A model generated the notes under the pieces. It ran no database searches, was not told the DNA's origin, and saw nothing but the letters and a program-made list of their open reading frames with translations. This document shows positions 15,054 to 23,155 of a DNA stretch of 60,672 bases, one piece after another. Numbering within the stretch: position 1 is the stretch's first letter; each line of letters starts with the position of its first letter. Origin of the DNA: Candidatus Gastranaerophilales bacterium (GTDB lineage: Bacteria; Cyanobacteriota; Vampirovibrionia; Gastranaerophilales; Gastranaerophilaceae); NCBI GenBank assembly GCA_944326615.1, contig CALVEO010000007.1:1-60672 (forward strand). Direction: 5' to 3'. Made by a program: the position numbers and the translations under genes.

Positions 15054-15257
15054 ATGGGAAGAGCTGTTGCAGTAAGAAGATGGACTCCGACTGCTCTTGA
15101 ATGTTATAAAAGAGGATGTAATTGTGAAGGATGTTTTTATAGAGATTTCTTTAGCGGCTCCTCGCAAAAATGTCAGATGAAAGCCTCTGTTTTAGAACTT
15201 GTTCGTGTTATCGGAACTCCGAATGTTGAATTACAGCAATTTATTATTGAAGATTAA
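15054..15257 (+). CDS. Small Cys-rich protein, putative metal-binding
   Basis: 67 residues from the ATG at 15054. The core ALECYKRGCNCEGCFY has four closely spaced cysteines (C-x4-C-x-C-x2-C), and one more follows in QKCQMKAS. Such spacing suggests a zinc or iron-sulfur site. The C-terminus (LELVRVIGTPN) is not low-complexity, so this looks like a real conserved small protein. A TTG 18 bases upstream in frame is an alternative start. It has its own promoter and structured leader and is followed by hpf. Function unknown. Confidence 0.65.
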   Translation: MGRAVAVRRWTPTALECYKRGCNCEGCFYRDFFSGSSQKCQMKASVLELVRVIGTPNVELQQFIIED

Positions 15258-15316
15258 TGCTTTAATAAATATTTTTTGCAATATTGAGAAAAAGGCTTTA
15301 AAAATCAGAATAAATA

Positions 15317-15325
15317 TGTTATAAT
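15317..15325 (+). promoter_or_regulatory. Extended -10 promoter for hpf
   Basis: TGTTATAAT at 15317-15325 is a perfect extended -10 (TGnTATAAT). A weak TTTAAA lies 17 bases upstream of the hexamer. Predicted start near 15332, giving a 25-base leader containing AGGAGG. Confidence 0.7.
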
Positions 15326-15356
15326 ATACAAGCAGTATGTTATAGGAGGTTTCAAC

Positions 15357-15719
15357 ATGCACATTTACGTTAACGGAAGAAACATTGAAATTACTGATGC
15401 TATTAAAGCTTATGTAAAAGAAAAAATCGGTAAAGTAGCAACTCATTATGACCAGATTCAGGGTATTGATGTAGTTTTGTCGGTTATCAAAAATCCGGCT
15501 GCTTCCGGAAAACACGTTGCAGAAGTCAGCTGTAAAATGAATACAGGTGTTGTAAGATGTGAAGAAGCAGCTGATTCTATGTATGAAAGCATTGATTTGC
15601 TTGCAGATAAATTGCTTAGACAGGTTCAAAAATTTAAAGACAAAAGTGTAGGCACCGACAAGTCTTCTATCAGAACAGAAGCTAAAGTCGAAGAAACAGC
15701 TGAAGCTGTTGAAGAGTAG
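15357..15719 (+). CDS. hpf: Ribosome hibernation factor, short HPF/RaiA type
   Basis: 120 residues. The S30AE/HPF fold is clear (HIYVNGRNIEITDAIKAYVKEKIGKV, then a second strand-helix unit ending LLADKLLRQVQKFKDK). It binds the 30S subunit at the tRNA sites and inactivates ribosomes under stress. Cyanobacteria and Firmicutes usually have a long form with a C-terminal dimerisation domain; here that domain is absent and replaced by a short acidic tail (VEETAEAVEE). A strong AGGAGG site and an extended -10 promoter suggest high expression; it ends at a strong terminator, so it is monocistronic. Confidence 0.9.
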   Translation: MHIYVNGRNIEITDAIKAYVKEKIGKVATHYDQIQGIDVVLSVIKNPAASGKHVAEVSCKMNTGVVRCEEAADSMYESIDLLADKLLRQVQKFKDKSVGTDKSSIRTEAKVEETAEAVEE

Positions 15720-15730
15720 ATTTTAAAAAA

Positions 15731-15753
15731 GAGGTGCAATTGCACCTCTTTTT
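15731..15753 (+). terminator. Terminator after hpf
   Basis: GAGGTGCAATTGCACCTC (15731-15748) is a perfect palindrome preceded by A-run and followed by TTTTT. Confidence 0.9.
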
Positions 15754-15777
15754 ATATTTGTATAAATTTGCGATAAG

Positions 15778-16566
15778 ATGATAAATAATAAAAAAGTAGT
15801 TATAATAATGCCTGCGTATAACGCGGAAAAAACTCTGAAACAAACTTATGATGAAATTTATAAAGATTTTGTTGATGAAGTTATACTTGTAGATGATAAT
15901 TCGCAGGATAATACAAAACTTGTATCAAAAGAATTAAATATAAAAACTATTGTTCATAAAAAGAATAAGGGTTACGGCGGAAATCAAAAATCATGTTATA
16001 AGGCAGCTTTGCAGGCTGGTGCCGATATTGTTGTAATGCTTCATCCTGATTACCAGTATACACCGAAACTTATTCCTGCTATAGTTTGCATGATGGCTTT
16101 TGGTCAGTATGATGCAGTTTTGGCTTCACGCATGCTCGGCAATTCTGCCCTGAAAGGCGGTATGCCTTTGTATAAATTTGTTGCTAATAAATTTTTGACC
16201 TGGTTTGAAAATTTGTTTACAGGTGAAAATTTAACGGAATACCATACAGGTTTCAGGGGGTTTACAAAAGAAGTTCTTGAAGCTCTGCCGCTGGCCGAAT
16301 GTGATGATGATTTTATTTTTGATAATGAAATAATTGCTCTGATGTTTTACAACAAATATAAAATAGGCGAAGTTTCGTGTCCGACAAAATATTTTAAAGA
16401 AGCATCTTCCATAAATTTTGTACGTTCTTGCAAATACGGATTTGGAGTTCTTGCTGTAAGTATTAAATACAGACTTGCAAAAATGGGATTATTTAAGTCA
16501 AGAATATTCAAACCTGATGCAAAAAAACTCGATTTATCCAAAGAAATTGAATACTATTTCAAGTAA
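15778..16566 (+). CDS. Family 2 glycosyltransferase, DPM1-like
   Basis: 262 residues. IIMPAYNAEKTL, LVDDNSQDNT (the NDP-sugar Asp motif), and LHPDYQY in place of DxD define a GT2 domain of the dolichyl-phosphate/undecaprenyl-phosphate sugar transferase type; EYHTGFRGF is the typical acceptor-side motif. No C-terminal membrane helices are present. It likely transfers a sugar to a polyprenyl phosphate or to a glycan; sugar unknown. The ATG is only 25 bases after the hpf terminator, with TATAAA at 15761-15766, so the mRNA leader would be about five bases. No ribosome site. Confidence 0.85.
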   Translation: MINNKKVVIIMPAYNAEKTLKQTYDEIYKDFVDEVILVDDNSQDNTKLVSKELNIKTIVHKKNKGYGGNQKSCYKAALQAGADIVVMLHPDYQYTPKLIPAIVCMMAFGQYDAVLASRMLGNSALKGGMPLYKFVANKFLTWFENLFTGENLTEYHTGFRGFTKEVLEALPLAECDDDFIFDNEIIALMFYNKYKIGEVSCPTKYFKEASSINFVRSCKYGFGVLAVSIKYRLAKMGLFKSRIFKPDAKKLDLSKEIEYYFK

Positions 16567-16721
16567 GTTTTTTCCGGTTTGAATATTACATCCCGGACAA
16601 ATTAGTTGACAGTTTGATTTTTAATAACATTTATGAAGGCTGTACAGGCATTCTGAATAGCAGCCGTATGTAATTAATGTAGAACAGTTTTGATAGCTGG
16701 CCTATAGATTTGAATTTAACA

Positions 16722-18098
16722 TCACTTGTTGAAATCTCTGGGATTTATTCCATGTATCCAGTTTGACTCAATTTGTTCAAGAGAAATTCCTTTTGTTTCC
16801 GGAACAAAGAAATACACAAACAAAATACATAAGAACGATACAACAGCAAATCCCCAGAATGTATACGCTCCCCCAATATTGTGTATAAGTATAGGGAAGC
16901 TGCCAACTACAAAGAAATTGAACGCGAAATTTGCAACCGTACATATACTCATTGCAATTCCTCTAATCTTAAGCGGAAATACTTCCGAAACAATTATCCA
17001 ACCGATAGGGCCCAGACTCATTGCAAAACAGATTATATATGCTACAAGGCTGCCTACGGCAACATATTTAAGATTTTCTCCGAGTGCTGCTTCAAATGCA
17101 AACGCACATCCCAATGACATTAAACTAAGCATGACACCTGTAAGCCCAAAATAAAGAAGCGGCTTCCTTCCAAGTTTATCTGTAAAGAATATTGCAACAA
17201 TTGTCATTAAAAAGTTTACAACACCGATTCCTGTTGTGGCATATATCGCATTTAAGTTTGAATCAAACCCTGCAACTTTAAATATAGTTGGTGCATAGTA
17301 AATTATGGTATTAATACCTGTACATATTTGCGCAAACATAATACCAATACCGACTACAAAAGGCATTATCATCCATTTTTTGAATTTGAATTTTTGACCT
17401 GAAGTTTTTTCGTTTAATCTTAAAGTCTTTTTGATTTCCTTAATTTCTGTTTCAACATCGACATCAGGTTCGATTTTCTTTAATACTTTTTGAGCATCAT
17501 CGTCTTTATTTTTGCTTATAAGCCATCTTGGTGTATCACTCATGAAGCACATTCCTATCAATAAGACAAGTCCCGGAAGTACACCGGCCAGAAGCATCCA
17601 GCGCCAGTTGAATACCGCTTGCGCAAATGCCGCATTTATAAAGTAAGAAAACAATATACCTGCCGTAATTGCCCATTGATAAAGAGATACAAGAGTTCCT
17701 CTGACAGCTTTTGGAGAAATTTCAGATAAATATAATGGGATTACAAAGTTGACAATACCAACAGCAAGTCCTACAAATATTCGTGAAATTATCAAAATAT
17801 AAACATTAGTCGCAAGTCCACATAAAATAGAACCTAAAATAAATATAACAGCAGTTGCTATGATAACTTTTTTCCTCCCAAATATATCCGCAAGTATTCC
17901 GTTGGTGGCTGCTCCTATTACTGCACCTATTAAAACGGAACTGACAACTATACCCTGTAAAGAGTCTGATAAATCCCAAGTTTCGTTAATAAATAGAAGT
18001 GCTCCTGATATAACGCCTGTATCATATCCGGATAACAAACCGCCCAAAGATGCAATAATCGCAACAATATACAACCAGATAAACTTAAATCTTGCCAT
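16722..18098 (-). CDS. Sugar porter MFS transporter (XylE/GalP-like)
   Basis: 458 residues, twelve hydrophobic segments. Family motifs: GYDTGVISGALLF in helix 1, DIFGRKKV after helix 2, a PLYLSEISPKAVRG stretch after helix 4, TDKLGRKPLL after helix 8, SEVFPLKIRG after helix 10 and PETKG at the end. These define a sugar/H+ symporter of the sugar-porter family. Substrate (glucose, xylose, galactose or inositol) cannot be told. GAGGAG ribosome site before the ATG at 18098. It precedes the ROK kinase and amylase region by nearly 20 kb, so any functional link is only general sugar uptake. Confidence 0.9.
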   Translation of the reverse strand: MARFKFIWLYIVAIIASLGGLLSGYDTGVISGALLFINETWDLSDSLQGIVVSSVLIGAVIGAATNGILADIFGRKKVIIATAVIFILGSILCGLATNVYILIISRIFVGLAVGIVNFVIPLYLSEISPKAVRGTLVSLYQWAITAGILFSYFINAAFAQAVFNWRWMLLAGVLPGLVLLIGMCFMSDTPRWLISKNKDDDAQKVLKKIEPDVDVETEIKEIKKTLRLNEKTSGQKFKFKKWMIMPFVVGIGIMFAQICTGINTIIYYAPTIFKVAGFDSNLNAIYATTGIGVVNFLMTIVAIFFTDKLGRKPLLYFGLTGVMLSLMSLGCAFAFEAALGENLKYVAVGSLVAYIICFAMSLGPIGWIIVSEVFPLKIRGIAMSICTVANFAFNFFVVGSFPILIHNIGGAYTFWGFAVVSFLCILFVYFFVPETKGISLEQIESNWIHGINPRDFNK

Positions 18099-18436
18099 AA
18101 TAAACTCCTCGAAACCTATTTATATTTTAAATTATTTTTATAATTTCTACCAGATATTTTTTAAGAAATATGAAGATAAAGCTGTAAATACTACAGCTAT
18201 TGTAAAAGAACACATGGTTTGGTTATTTGTTTTACATAGTTTGATTTCTTCGGCAGCTTGTACTTATAAATTAAAACAAATCACTAAATAATTTAATCTA
18301 TATTCCCTTTATTATAAACATGTGATATTTTCTTCTCCGGGGAAGAAGAGATAACTGATTTTACAAGATATAATTAAGCTTTTATATTGATAGAATATGA
18401 CTCCTGGTGCATGGATCAGTTTTTTCCCGACTCTTT
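18099..18436. other. Intergenic spacer between MFS and decarboxylase
   Basis: AT-rich, no ORF with support. It contains the MFS promoter region and a hairpin AGCTGTA/TACAGCT (18180-18198) without a clear T-run. The start of the GC-richer decarboxylase segment is near 18400. Confidence 0.45.
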
Positions 18437-19857
18437 TCAGGGAAATTGTGACAATCGTTCTTTCTTCAACGTACGGGCATATTTGTCCAGAAGCTGTATC
18501 GTATGCTGGATCTCTTCTTCTGTGGTCTCCGGGTTAATTGAGCAAATTCGCAATACAGTCCGCCCTTTCAACTTGGTAGTCAGTACGCAGGCAAAGCCAT
18601 CTTCCATCATACGTTGTGAAATCGACGCATTGAGCTCGTCCTGCTGCTGTGGAGAAATTCCCTGCGGTGCGTAACGGAAATTAAGAACAGCTAGTTGTGC
18701 AGAAGTTACAATCTCCCATCCAGACTGGTCCCGAAGCATAGCCTCTGCCTTCTGAGCCAGCTCAATGCCGTGTGTCACCATATCGCTGATCTGCTCAGTT
18801 CCCAGTGTCTGCAGGGTGAGCCACAATTTCAGACAGCGTGCAGGCCGGGTTAGTTTCCCATTCCCAATAGTTGATTTCTCCATTCTCCGCAGCGGCATCC
18901 CGGAGATATTCCGGGTCAGAACTGTAAAACGCCGCAAGGTATTTCCTGTCACGAAACAGAACCGTACTGCAGGCATAAGTCTGAAACAGCCATTTGTGAG
19001 CGTCCCATACCTGACTGTCTGCCCGTGATATATCCTTCAGCAGGTGTCTATATTTCTTAGAAACCAGAACTGAAGCACCATAAGCACCGTCCACATGAAA
19101 CCAAAGTCTATGTCTCTGACAAATATCGGCAATTTGTGACAGTGGATCAATTCCGCCTGTATTAGTCGTTCCCGCTGTAGCAACCACCAGAAAAGGCTTC
19201 TTCCCTTCTTTTTGATCCTTAAGTATAGCCTGTTCCAACTGCAAGGTATCGATACACAGATGAACGTCACAAGGAATCTTTCGGATTTGTTCTTGGGTTA
19301 GCCCCATGATCCGCAATGCTTTTATTACAGAAAAATGAGCTTGCTCAGAAAGATAAGCCACACCGTCATTGTATTCTGTTTCTGCCAACATGGCATGTCG
19401 GGCAGCGGCCAGTGCAGTCAGGTTAGCAATAGACCCTCCTGAGACAAACAATCCGCCCGCTGTTTTTGAATAGCCTGCCTGCTGGCACAGCCATTTGATA
19501 GTTTCCTGCTCCAGACAACTAGCAGCCGAACTCTCCATCCAGGTGCCGCCATGAGGATTATATGCATCCGTCAGAACATCTCCTACCCAGGACAACGGAG
19601 ACGCAGGGCTTGGAACAAAAGCGAAAAAACGAGGGTGCTGCAGGAATGCTTGATTAGTAACAGTTCCTAGCATTTCGCTTACTACACTGTCAAGTGAGCG
19701 CCCCTGCTGCGGAAATACCATATTCCGTAGTTTTTGGATAGCGGCGTCATCAGCAACGGTCACTGTCTTTTGCTCATGCATCGTTTCATACAACGATAAA
19801 TAAGAATCTGTTATTTTCTACCGATTGGCGTATCTCTTCCAGTGCGTAGCATTTCAT
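18437..19857 (-). pseudogene. PLP-dependent aromatic-amino-acid-type decarboxylase, two frameshifts
   Basis: A group II pyridoxal-phosphate decarboxylase split over three frames. The original start is the ATG at 19857 with a GGAG site; MKCYALEEIRQ runs about 20 codons, then one extra base near 19797-19804 shifts into the main frame. That frame carries PHGGTWMESSAA, FVSGGSIANLTA, the PLP-contacting DGAYGA and the catalytic lysine in WDAHKWLF. Near 18851-18870 a second shift moves to the last frame, which gives RPARCLKLWLTLQTLG and the C-terminal domain to 18437. Joined, it is about 470 residues, the usual length. The segment is clearly GC-richer than its neighbours with different codon use, so it looks transferred, for example from a Firmicute. 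Either inactivated after transfer or affected by assembly errors. Confidence 0.85.
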
Positions 19858-20356
19858 TGCGATTTCTCCTCTTTGCAAAGACAAAATAAACCTGATGTCT
19901 ATTGGTTTGTATATAATATAGCAGACAATGGCATCGTTTGCAATGGAAAGGTTAATAATACAGAACTACGTTATATTAAAAGAAATCGTTTTCCAACCTT
20001 AAGAAAAAACTTCCGGCCTTGTTTAAAATTCTCAAACCTTATGATATTTTTCTGAAAATTTGCGGAACTGGACTTTTCCAAAATAATCAAATTATCCGTA
20101 CAACTCAAAAACGGTGCGTATGTAAAATAACACCTAGTTTGAGAAATTATCACAGCCCGTTTGAGATTTTTGGAAAAATTTTATTTTATTTGACTTAATT
20201 TTTTATAAAATGTGGCTCGAAATAATGTAGTAATTGTCATAAAAGTCATTTGATTAAATGTGATAATGATGCGAAAAGTCCATTGAAAAAATGTCATATA
20301 AATGTATGGTTTATTTAATATTAAGTTTTGTTAAGATATGATTTGAGAGAAATTAT
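19858..20356. other. Spacer with GTTTGAGA motifs and the left inverted repeat
   Basis: No supported gene. Contains TTCTCAAACC near 20029, GTTTGAGAAATT near 20137, and the left 21-bp inverted repeat at 20153-20173. A TATGAT at 20337-20342 could be the -10 of the downstream ATPase. Confidence 0.5.
20153..20173. repeat. Left inverted repeat (21 bp)
   Basis: CAGCCCGTTTGAGATTTTTGG matches the reverse complement of 22242-22262 with two mismatches. Together they bracket the ATPase and the broken restriction-type gene (about 2.1 kb). Confidence 0.8.
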
Positions 20357-21667
20357 ATGAAACGATATGCTATAAACAAACTTATAGAATGGAAAAATAA
20401 TTCTAATCGCAAACCTTTAATAATCAGAGGTGCACGTCAAGTTGGGAAAACTTGGCTAATGAAAGAGTTTGGAAAAACAGAGTACAAAAAGGTTATTTAT
20501 ATAAATTTTGAGTTAGATAAGCTCATGTGTGATTTATTTTCGATAGACTTCAATACAAAAAGAATTATTGAAGGTTTAGAGTTAACTCATTCTAAAATTA
20601 ATGCAACAAATACACTAATAATACTTGATGAAATTCAAGAATGTCCGAAAGCATTAACAACGCTTAAATATTTTTATGAGAATGCTCCAGAATATAATAT
20701 AGTTGCTGCTGGAAGTCTATTAGGTGTTGCTCTTCATGAAAATATTTCTTTTCCAGTTGGGAAAGTAGATTTTCTTGATTTGTATCCTTTATCATTTATG
20801 GAATTTCTTGATGCAATAGGAGAAAGTAATTTTATAGAATTACTAAATAATCCAAAATCACCAAATATAAAAGTTTTTAAAGAAAAGTATATTGAATGGT
20901 TAAAGAAATATTATTACATAGGCGGTATGCCGGAAGTAGTTAGTACATTAATTGAAACAAACGATTTTCAAAAAATTCGTAAAGTTCAGGAAAATATTTT
21001 AGATGCATATACAAGAGATTTTTCAAAACACATATCTTCTACAGGTAAATTAAAAATTGATTTGCTTTGGGAATCCATTCCAAGCCAACTTACTCAAGAA
21101 AGCAAAAAGTTTGTTTATAAAAAAATGAAACCGGGGGCGAGGGCGGATGAGTTTGAAGAAGCATTATCCTGGCTTGTAAATTGTGGACTTGTTTATAAAA
21201 TTAATCGAATAACAAAACCTGCTTTACCAATTAAGGCTTATGAAGATACAAAGGCTTTTAAACTTTTTATTTTGGATGTTGGTTTGCTATGTGCATTGAG
21301 TAAACTTCCGGCAAGAACTTTAATTGAAGGAGATAAAATTTTTACAGAATTTAATGGTGCACTGGCAGAGCAATATGTTTTACAACAACTAAAAGTTCTT
21401 GAAGATATGGAGGTTGCATATTGGATAAGTAAATCCGGTAATGCAGAAATTGATTTTGTAATTCAAACAGACGGTTATGTAATTCCTGTTGAAGTGAAGG
21501 CCAATACAAATCTACAAGCCAAAAGCCTTAAGGTTTATCGTGAAAAATTTGAACCCGAAATAAGTATAAGAACTTCACTTGCGGATTTTGAAATAAACAA
21601 TGGGCTTTATAATATTCCGTTGTATATGGCAAGTAGGTTTGATGAAATATTAAAGGATGGTAGATGA
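20357..21667 (+). CDS. AAA-type ATPase with C-terminal DUF4143
   Basis: 436 residues. N-terminal P-loop IIRGARQVGKTWLMKEFG (Walker A about 24-35), Walker B LIILDEIQECP (about 90-100), sensor region VAAGSLLG, then a C-terminal DUF4143 domain with the nuclease-like FNGALAEQYVLQQL ... EIDFVIQTDGYVIPVEVKA signature (E..D..ExK). Such proteins are abundant, mobile and often near defence or restriction genes; roles are poorly defined. A weak GAGAG precedes the ATG. The stop overlaps the start of the next gene (ATGA). The gene lies between 21-bp inverted repeats, suggesting it moved as a cassette. Confidence 0.85.
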   Translation: MKRYAINKLIEWKNNSNRKPLIIRGARQVGKTWLMKEFGKTEYKKVIYINFELDKLMCDLFSIDFNTKRIIEGLELTHSKINATNTLIILDEIQECPKALTTLKYFYENAPEYNIVAAGSLLGVALHENISFPVGKVDFLDLYPLSFMEFLDAIGESNFIELLNNPKSPNIKVFKEKYIEWLKKYYYIGGMPEVVSTLIETNDFQKIRKVQENILDAYTRDFSKHISSTGKLKIDLLWESIPSQLTQESKKFVYKKMKPGARADEFEEALSWLVNCGLVYKINRITKPALPIKAYEDTKAFKLFILDVGLLCALSKLPARTLIEGDKIFTEFNGALAEQYVLQQLKVLEDMEVAYWISKSGNAEIDFVIQTDGYVIPVEVKANTNLQAKSLKVYREKFEPEISIRTSLADFEINNGLYNIPLYMASRFDEILKDGR

Positions 21668-22151
21668 TGGGTGAACATTTGACCGAAGAAGAAGTTAGAG
21701 AAACAGCCGATAAATATTAGGTTTTACAAAGATAAAAAATGTACAATGCGGTGTTGGACAAATAACAACTTTTAATCAGTTGGGTATAAAAGGGGAGGGT
21801 AAGGATAAGAAACCGGACGGGTGGTATTTATCTAAAGACAAGGGTGCTATTGCTATTATTCTTGAAATAAAAAACAGTAACGAGGATATTGTTAAGAAAA
21901 ATTGGATCAATGAAATAAAACAGAATTGTCAAATTGTAATGGATGCCGGGTATACGCATGTCATCGGCATACTTCACAATAGATATAAAACTTTAGGGTT
22001 TAAAAATAATATTCCTATTGATGTTACCAATGAACTTCAAGATAAAGAATATTATTTTAAATTTTTTACGGAAGAATGTATTGATAAAGAACGTATTTAC
22101 ACTTTAACAGCGCGTATTAATAACTGTTTACATTTAAAAGAGGGAGAATAA
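21664..22151 (+). pseudogene. Remnant of a restriction-type nuclease/methylase N-terminal domain, frameshifted
   Basis: Starts at the ATG overlapping the ATPase stop: MMGEHLTEEEVRETADKY, then a stop. One missing T at about 21717 restores a continuous protein: ILGFTKIKNVQCGVGQITTF, followed by GKDKKPDGWYL and IILEIKNSNEDI, ending LHLKEGE at 22151. The PDGWYL ... ILEIKNS pattern (D...ExK) looks like the nuclease domain at the front of type II or IIG restriction-modification proteins. No methylase domain follows, so the gene is shifted and probably truncated. The exact family is my inference. Co-transcription with the ATPase is likely. Confidence 0.65.
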
Positions 22152-22241
22152 TAGGAAGATAAAGTCCAGGTGTGAGCGGTTTGAGAATTTTTTATTCACA
22201 ATTATTCCGACTTTAAAATCCAATAAAATCAAGCATGTCGG

Positions 22242-22262
22242 CGAAAAATCTCAAACCGGCTG
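22242..22262. repeat. Right inverted repeat (21 bp)
   Basis: CGAAAAATCTCAAACCGGCTG, the inverted partner of 20153-20173. Further copies of the GTTTGAGA word lie near 22179 and 22267, mirroring the cluster at the left end. Confidence 0.8.
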
Positions 22263-22313
22263 TTTTTCTCAAAGCGGACGAGAAAATAATAGTAAACTCT
22301 GATATAAGTACCT

Positions 22314-22342
22314 AAAAAAGACCTGCTAAACAGGTCTTTTTT
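22314..22342. terminator. Bidirectional terminator beside tRNA-Gln
   Basis: AAAAAAGACCTG (22314-22325), loop CTAAA, CAGGTCTTTTTT (22331-22342). Ends the tRNA transcript on the minus strand and could stop plus-strand transcription too. Confidence 0.9.
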
Positions 22343-22344
22343 AT

Positions 22345-22416
22345 CTGGGGCGGAAGGATTCGAACCTCCGAATGCCTGGACCAAAACCAGGTGCCTTACC
22401 ACTTGGCGACGCCCCA
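22345..22416 (-). tRNA. trnQ: tRNA-Gln (UUG)
   Basis: 72 bases on the minus strand. Acceptor stem TGGGGCG/CGCCCCA, T-arm with GGTTCGAATCC, anticodon stem-loop CCTGG-TTTTGGT-CCAGG reading TTG, discriminator G. CCA is not encoded. A bidirectional hairpin terminator follows at once. Confidence 0.95.
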
Positions 22417-22465
22417 ATATGAGCCACGTTTATAATTGTATTTGCTGAAAATTGATTGTCAATAT

Positions 22466-23155
22466 TCAGCATTGAATAAAGGGGCTGTTTTCTACGGCAT
22501 TAATGATTTTTATATCGGGCGGTAACAAATTTCTAAACACATCCAAAATCATTATTTCGCTCTCAAAATGTCCGATATCAAAGATTACAACAGGTGAGTC
22601 CAGTGCTGTATGGAATTTTAAATCACCGGTTACAAAAGCATCTGCCCCGTTTTCATAAGCTTCCCGAATAAATTCAGAGCCGCTTCCGGCGCAGAATGCA
22701 ATATTTTTAACCTCATTTACGCCTGAATTATTTACATAACGCAGCTTAGGCGAAACTGTTTTAAGAATGTCAATAAAATTTTTAATAGCAACAGGTTCAT
22801 CAAAACTTACAAGCCTTGTAAAATCTCCGATATTTTTTGTTTTGGTTAGTCCAAGCGCGCTTATTAATTTGTCCGTTGTCCCGCCCTTAGTCCTGTCCAT
22901 ATTGGTATGCGCACAATAGATATCTATATCTTTATAATAACAAGGGACAAAAAATAACGGGTGATGAGAGATTATCATATCGCAGTTTTGCGATTTTGCC
23001 TGACGTAAAACATCTTCAGTAACAGTAAGCGCAAGCAAAACCTTTTGAATATCAATATTTTTAGTTTCCACAAGCCAGCCTGAACAATCCCAGTTTTCTG
23101 CCAATTCTAAAGGTGCAAAATTTTCAATTCTTTTGACAATTTCGTATTTATCCAT
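22466..23155 (-). CDS. Nif3-like dinuclear metal-centre protein (NIF3/YqfO family)
   Basis: 229 residues. MIISHHPLFF (the metal-binding HH) and YCAHTNMD around residues 65-100, and a C-terminal GHFESEIM block supply the metal ligands of the NIF3 fold. Annotated in some databases as GTP cyclohydrolase I type 2; true role unclear, possibly metal- or nucleotide-linked. The ATG at 23155 (MDKYEIVKR) overlaps the coaBC stop by eight bases, so gmk-coaBC-nif3 form one operon. No PII-like insert as in the longer YqfO. Confidence 0.85.
   Translation of the reverse strand: MDKYEIVKRIENFAPLELAENWDCSGWLVETKNIDIQKVLLALTVTEDVLRQAKSQNCDMIISHHPLFFVPCYYKDIDIYCAHTNMDRTKGGTTDKLISALGLTKTKNIGDFTRLVSFDEPVAIKNFIDILKTVSPKLRYVNNSGVNEVKNIAFCAGSGSEFIREAYENGADAFVTGDLKFHTALDSPVVIFDIGHFESEIMILDVFRNLLPPDIKIINAVENSPFIQC

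Noticed and set aside
17860-18291. 143-codon plus-strand frame antisense to the MFS gene
   Set aside because: The minus strand encodes clear sugar-porter motifs; the antisense frame has no ribosome site or family features.
20357-22151. Complete restriction-modification or known anti-phage system
   Set aside because: Only an ATPase and a broken nuclease-like fragment are present; no methylase, specificity subunit or other defence partner.
22229-22417. Open frame over the tRNA-Gln gene
   Set aside because: It lies on the tRNA strand and includes the whole tRNA; a classic false ORF.
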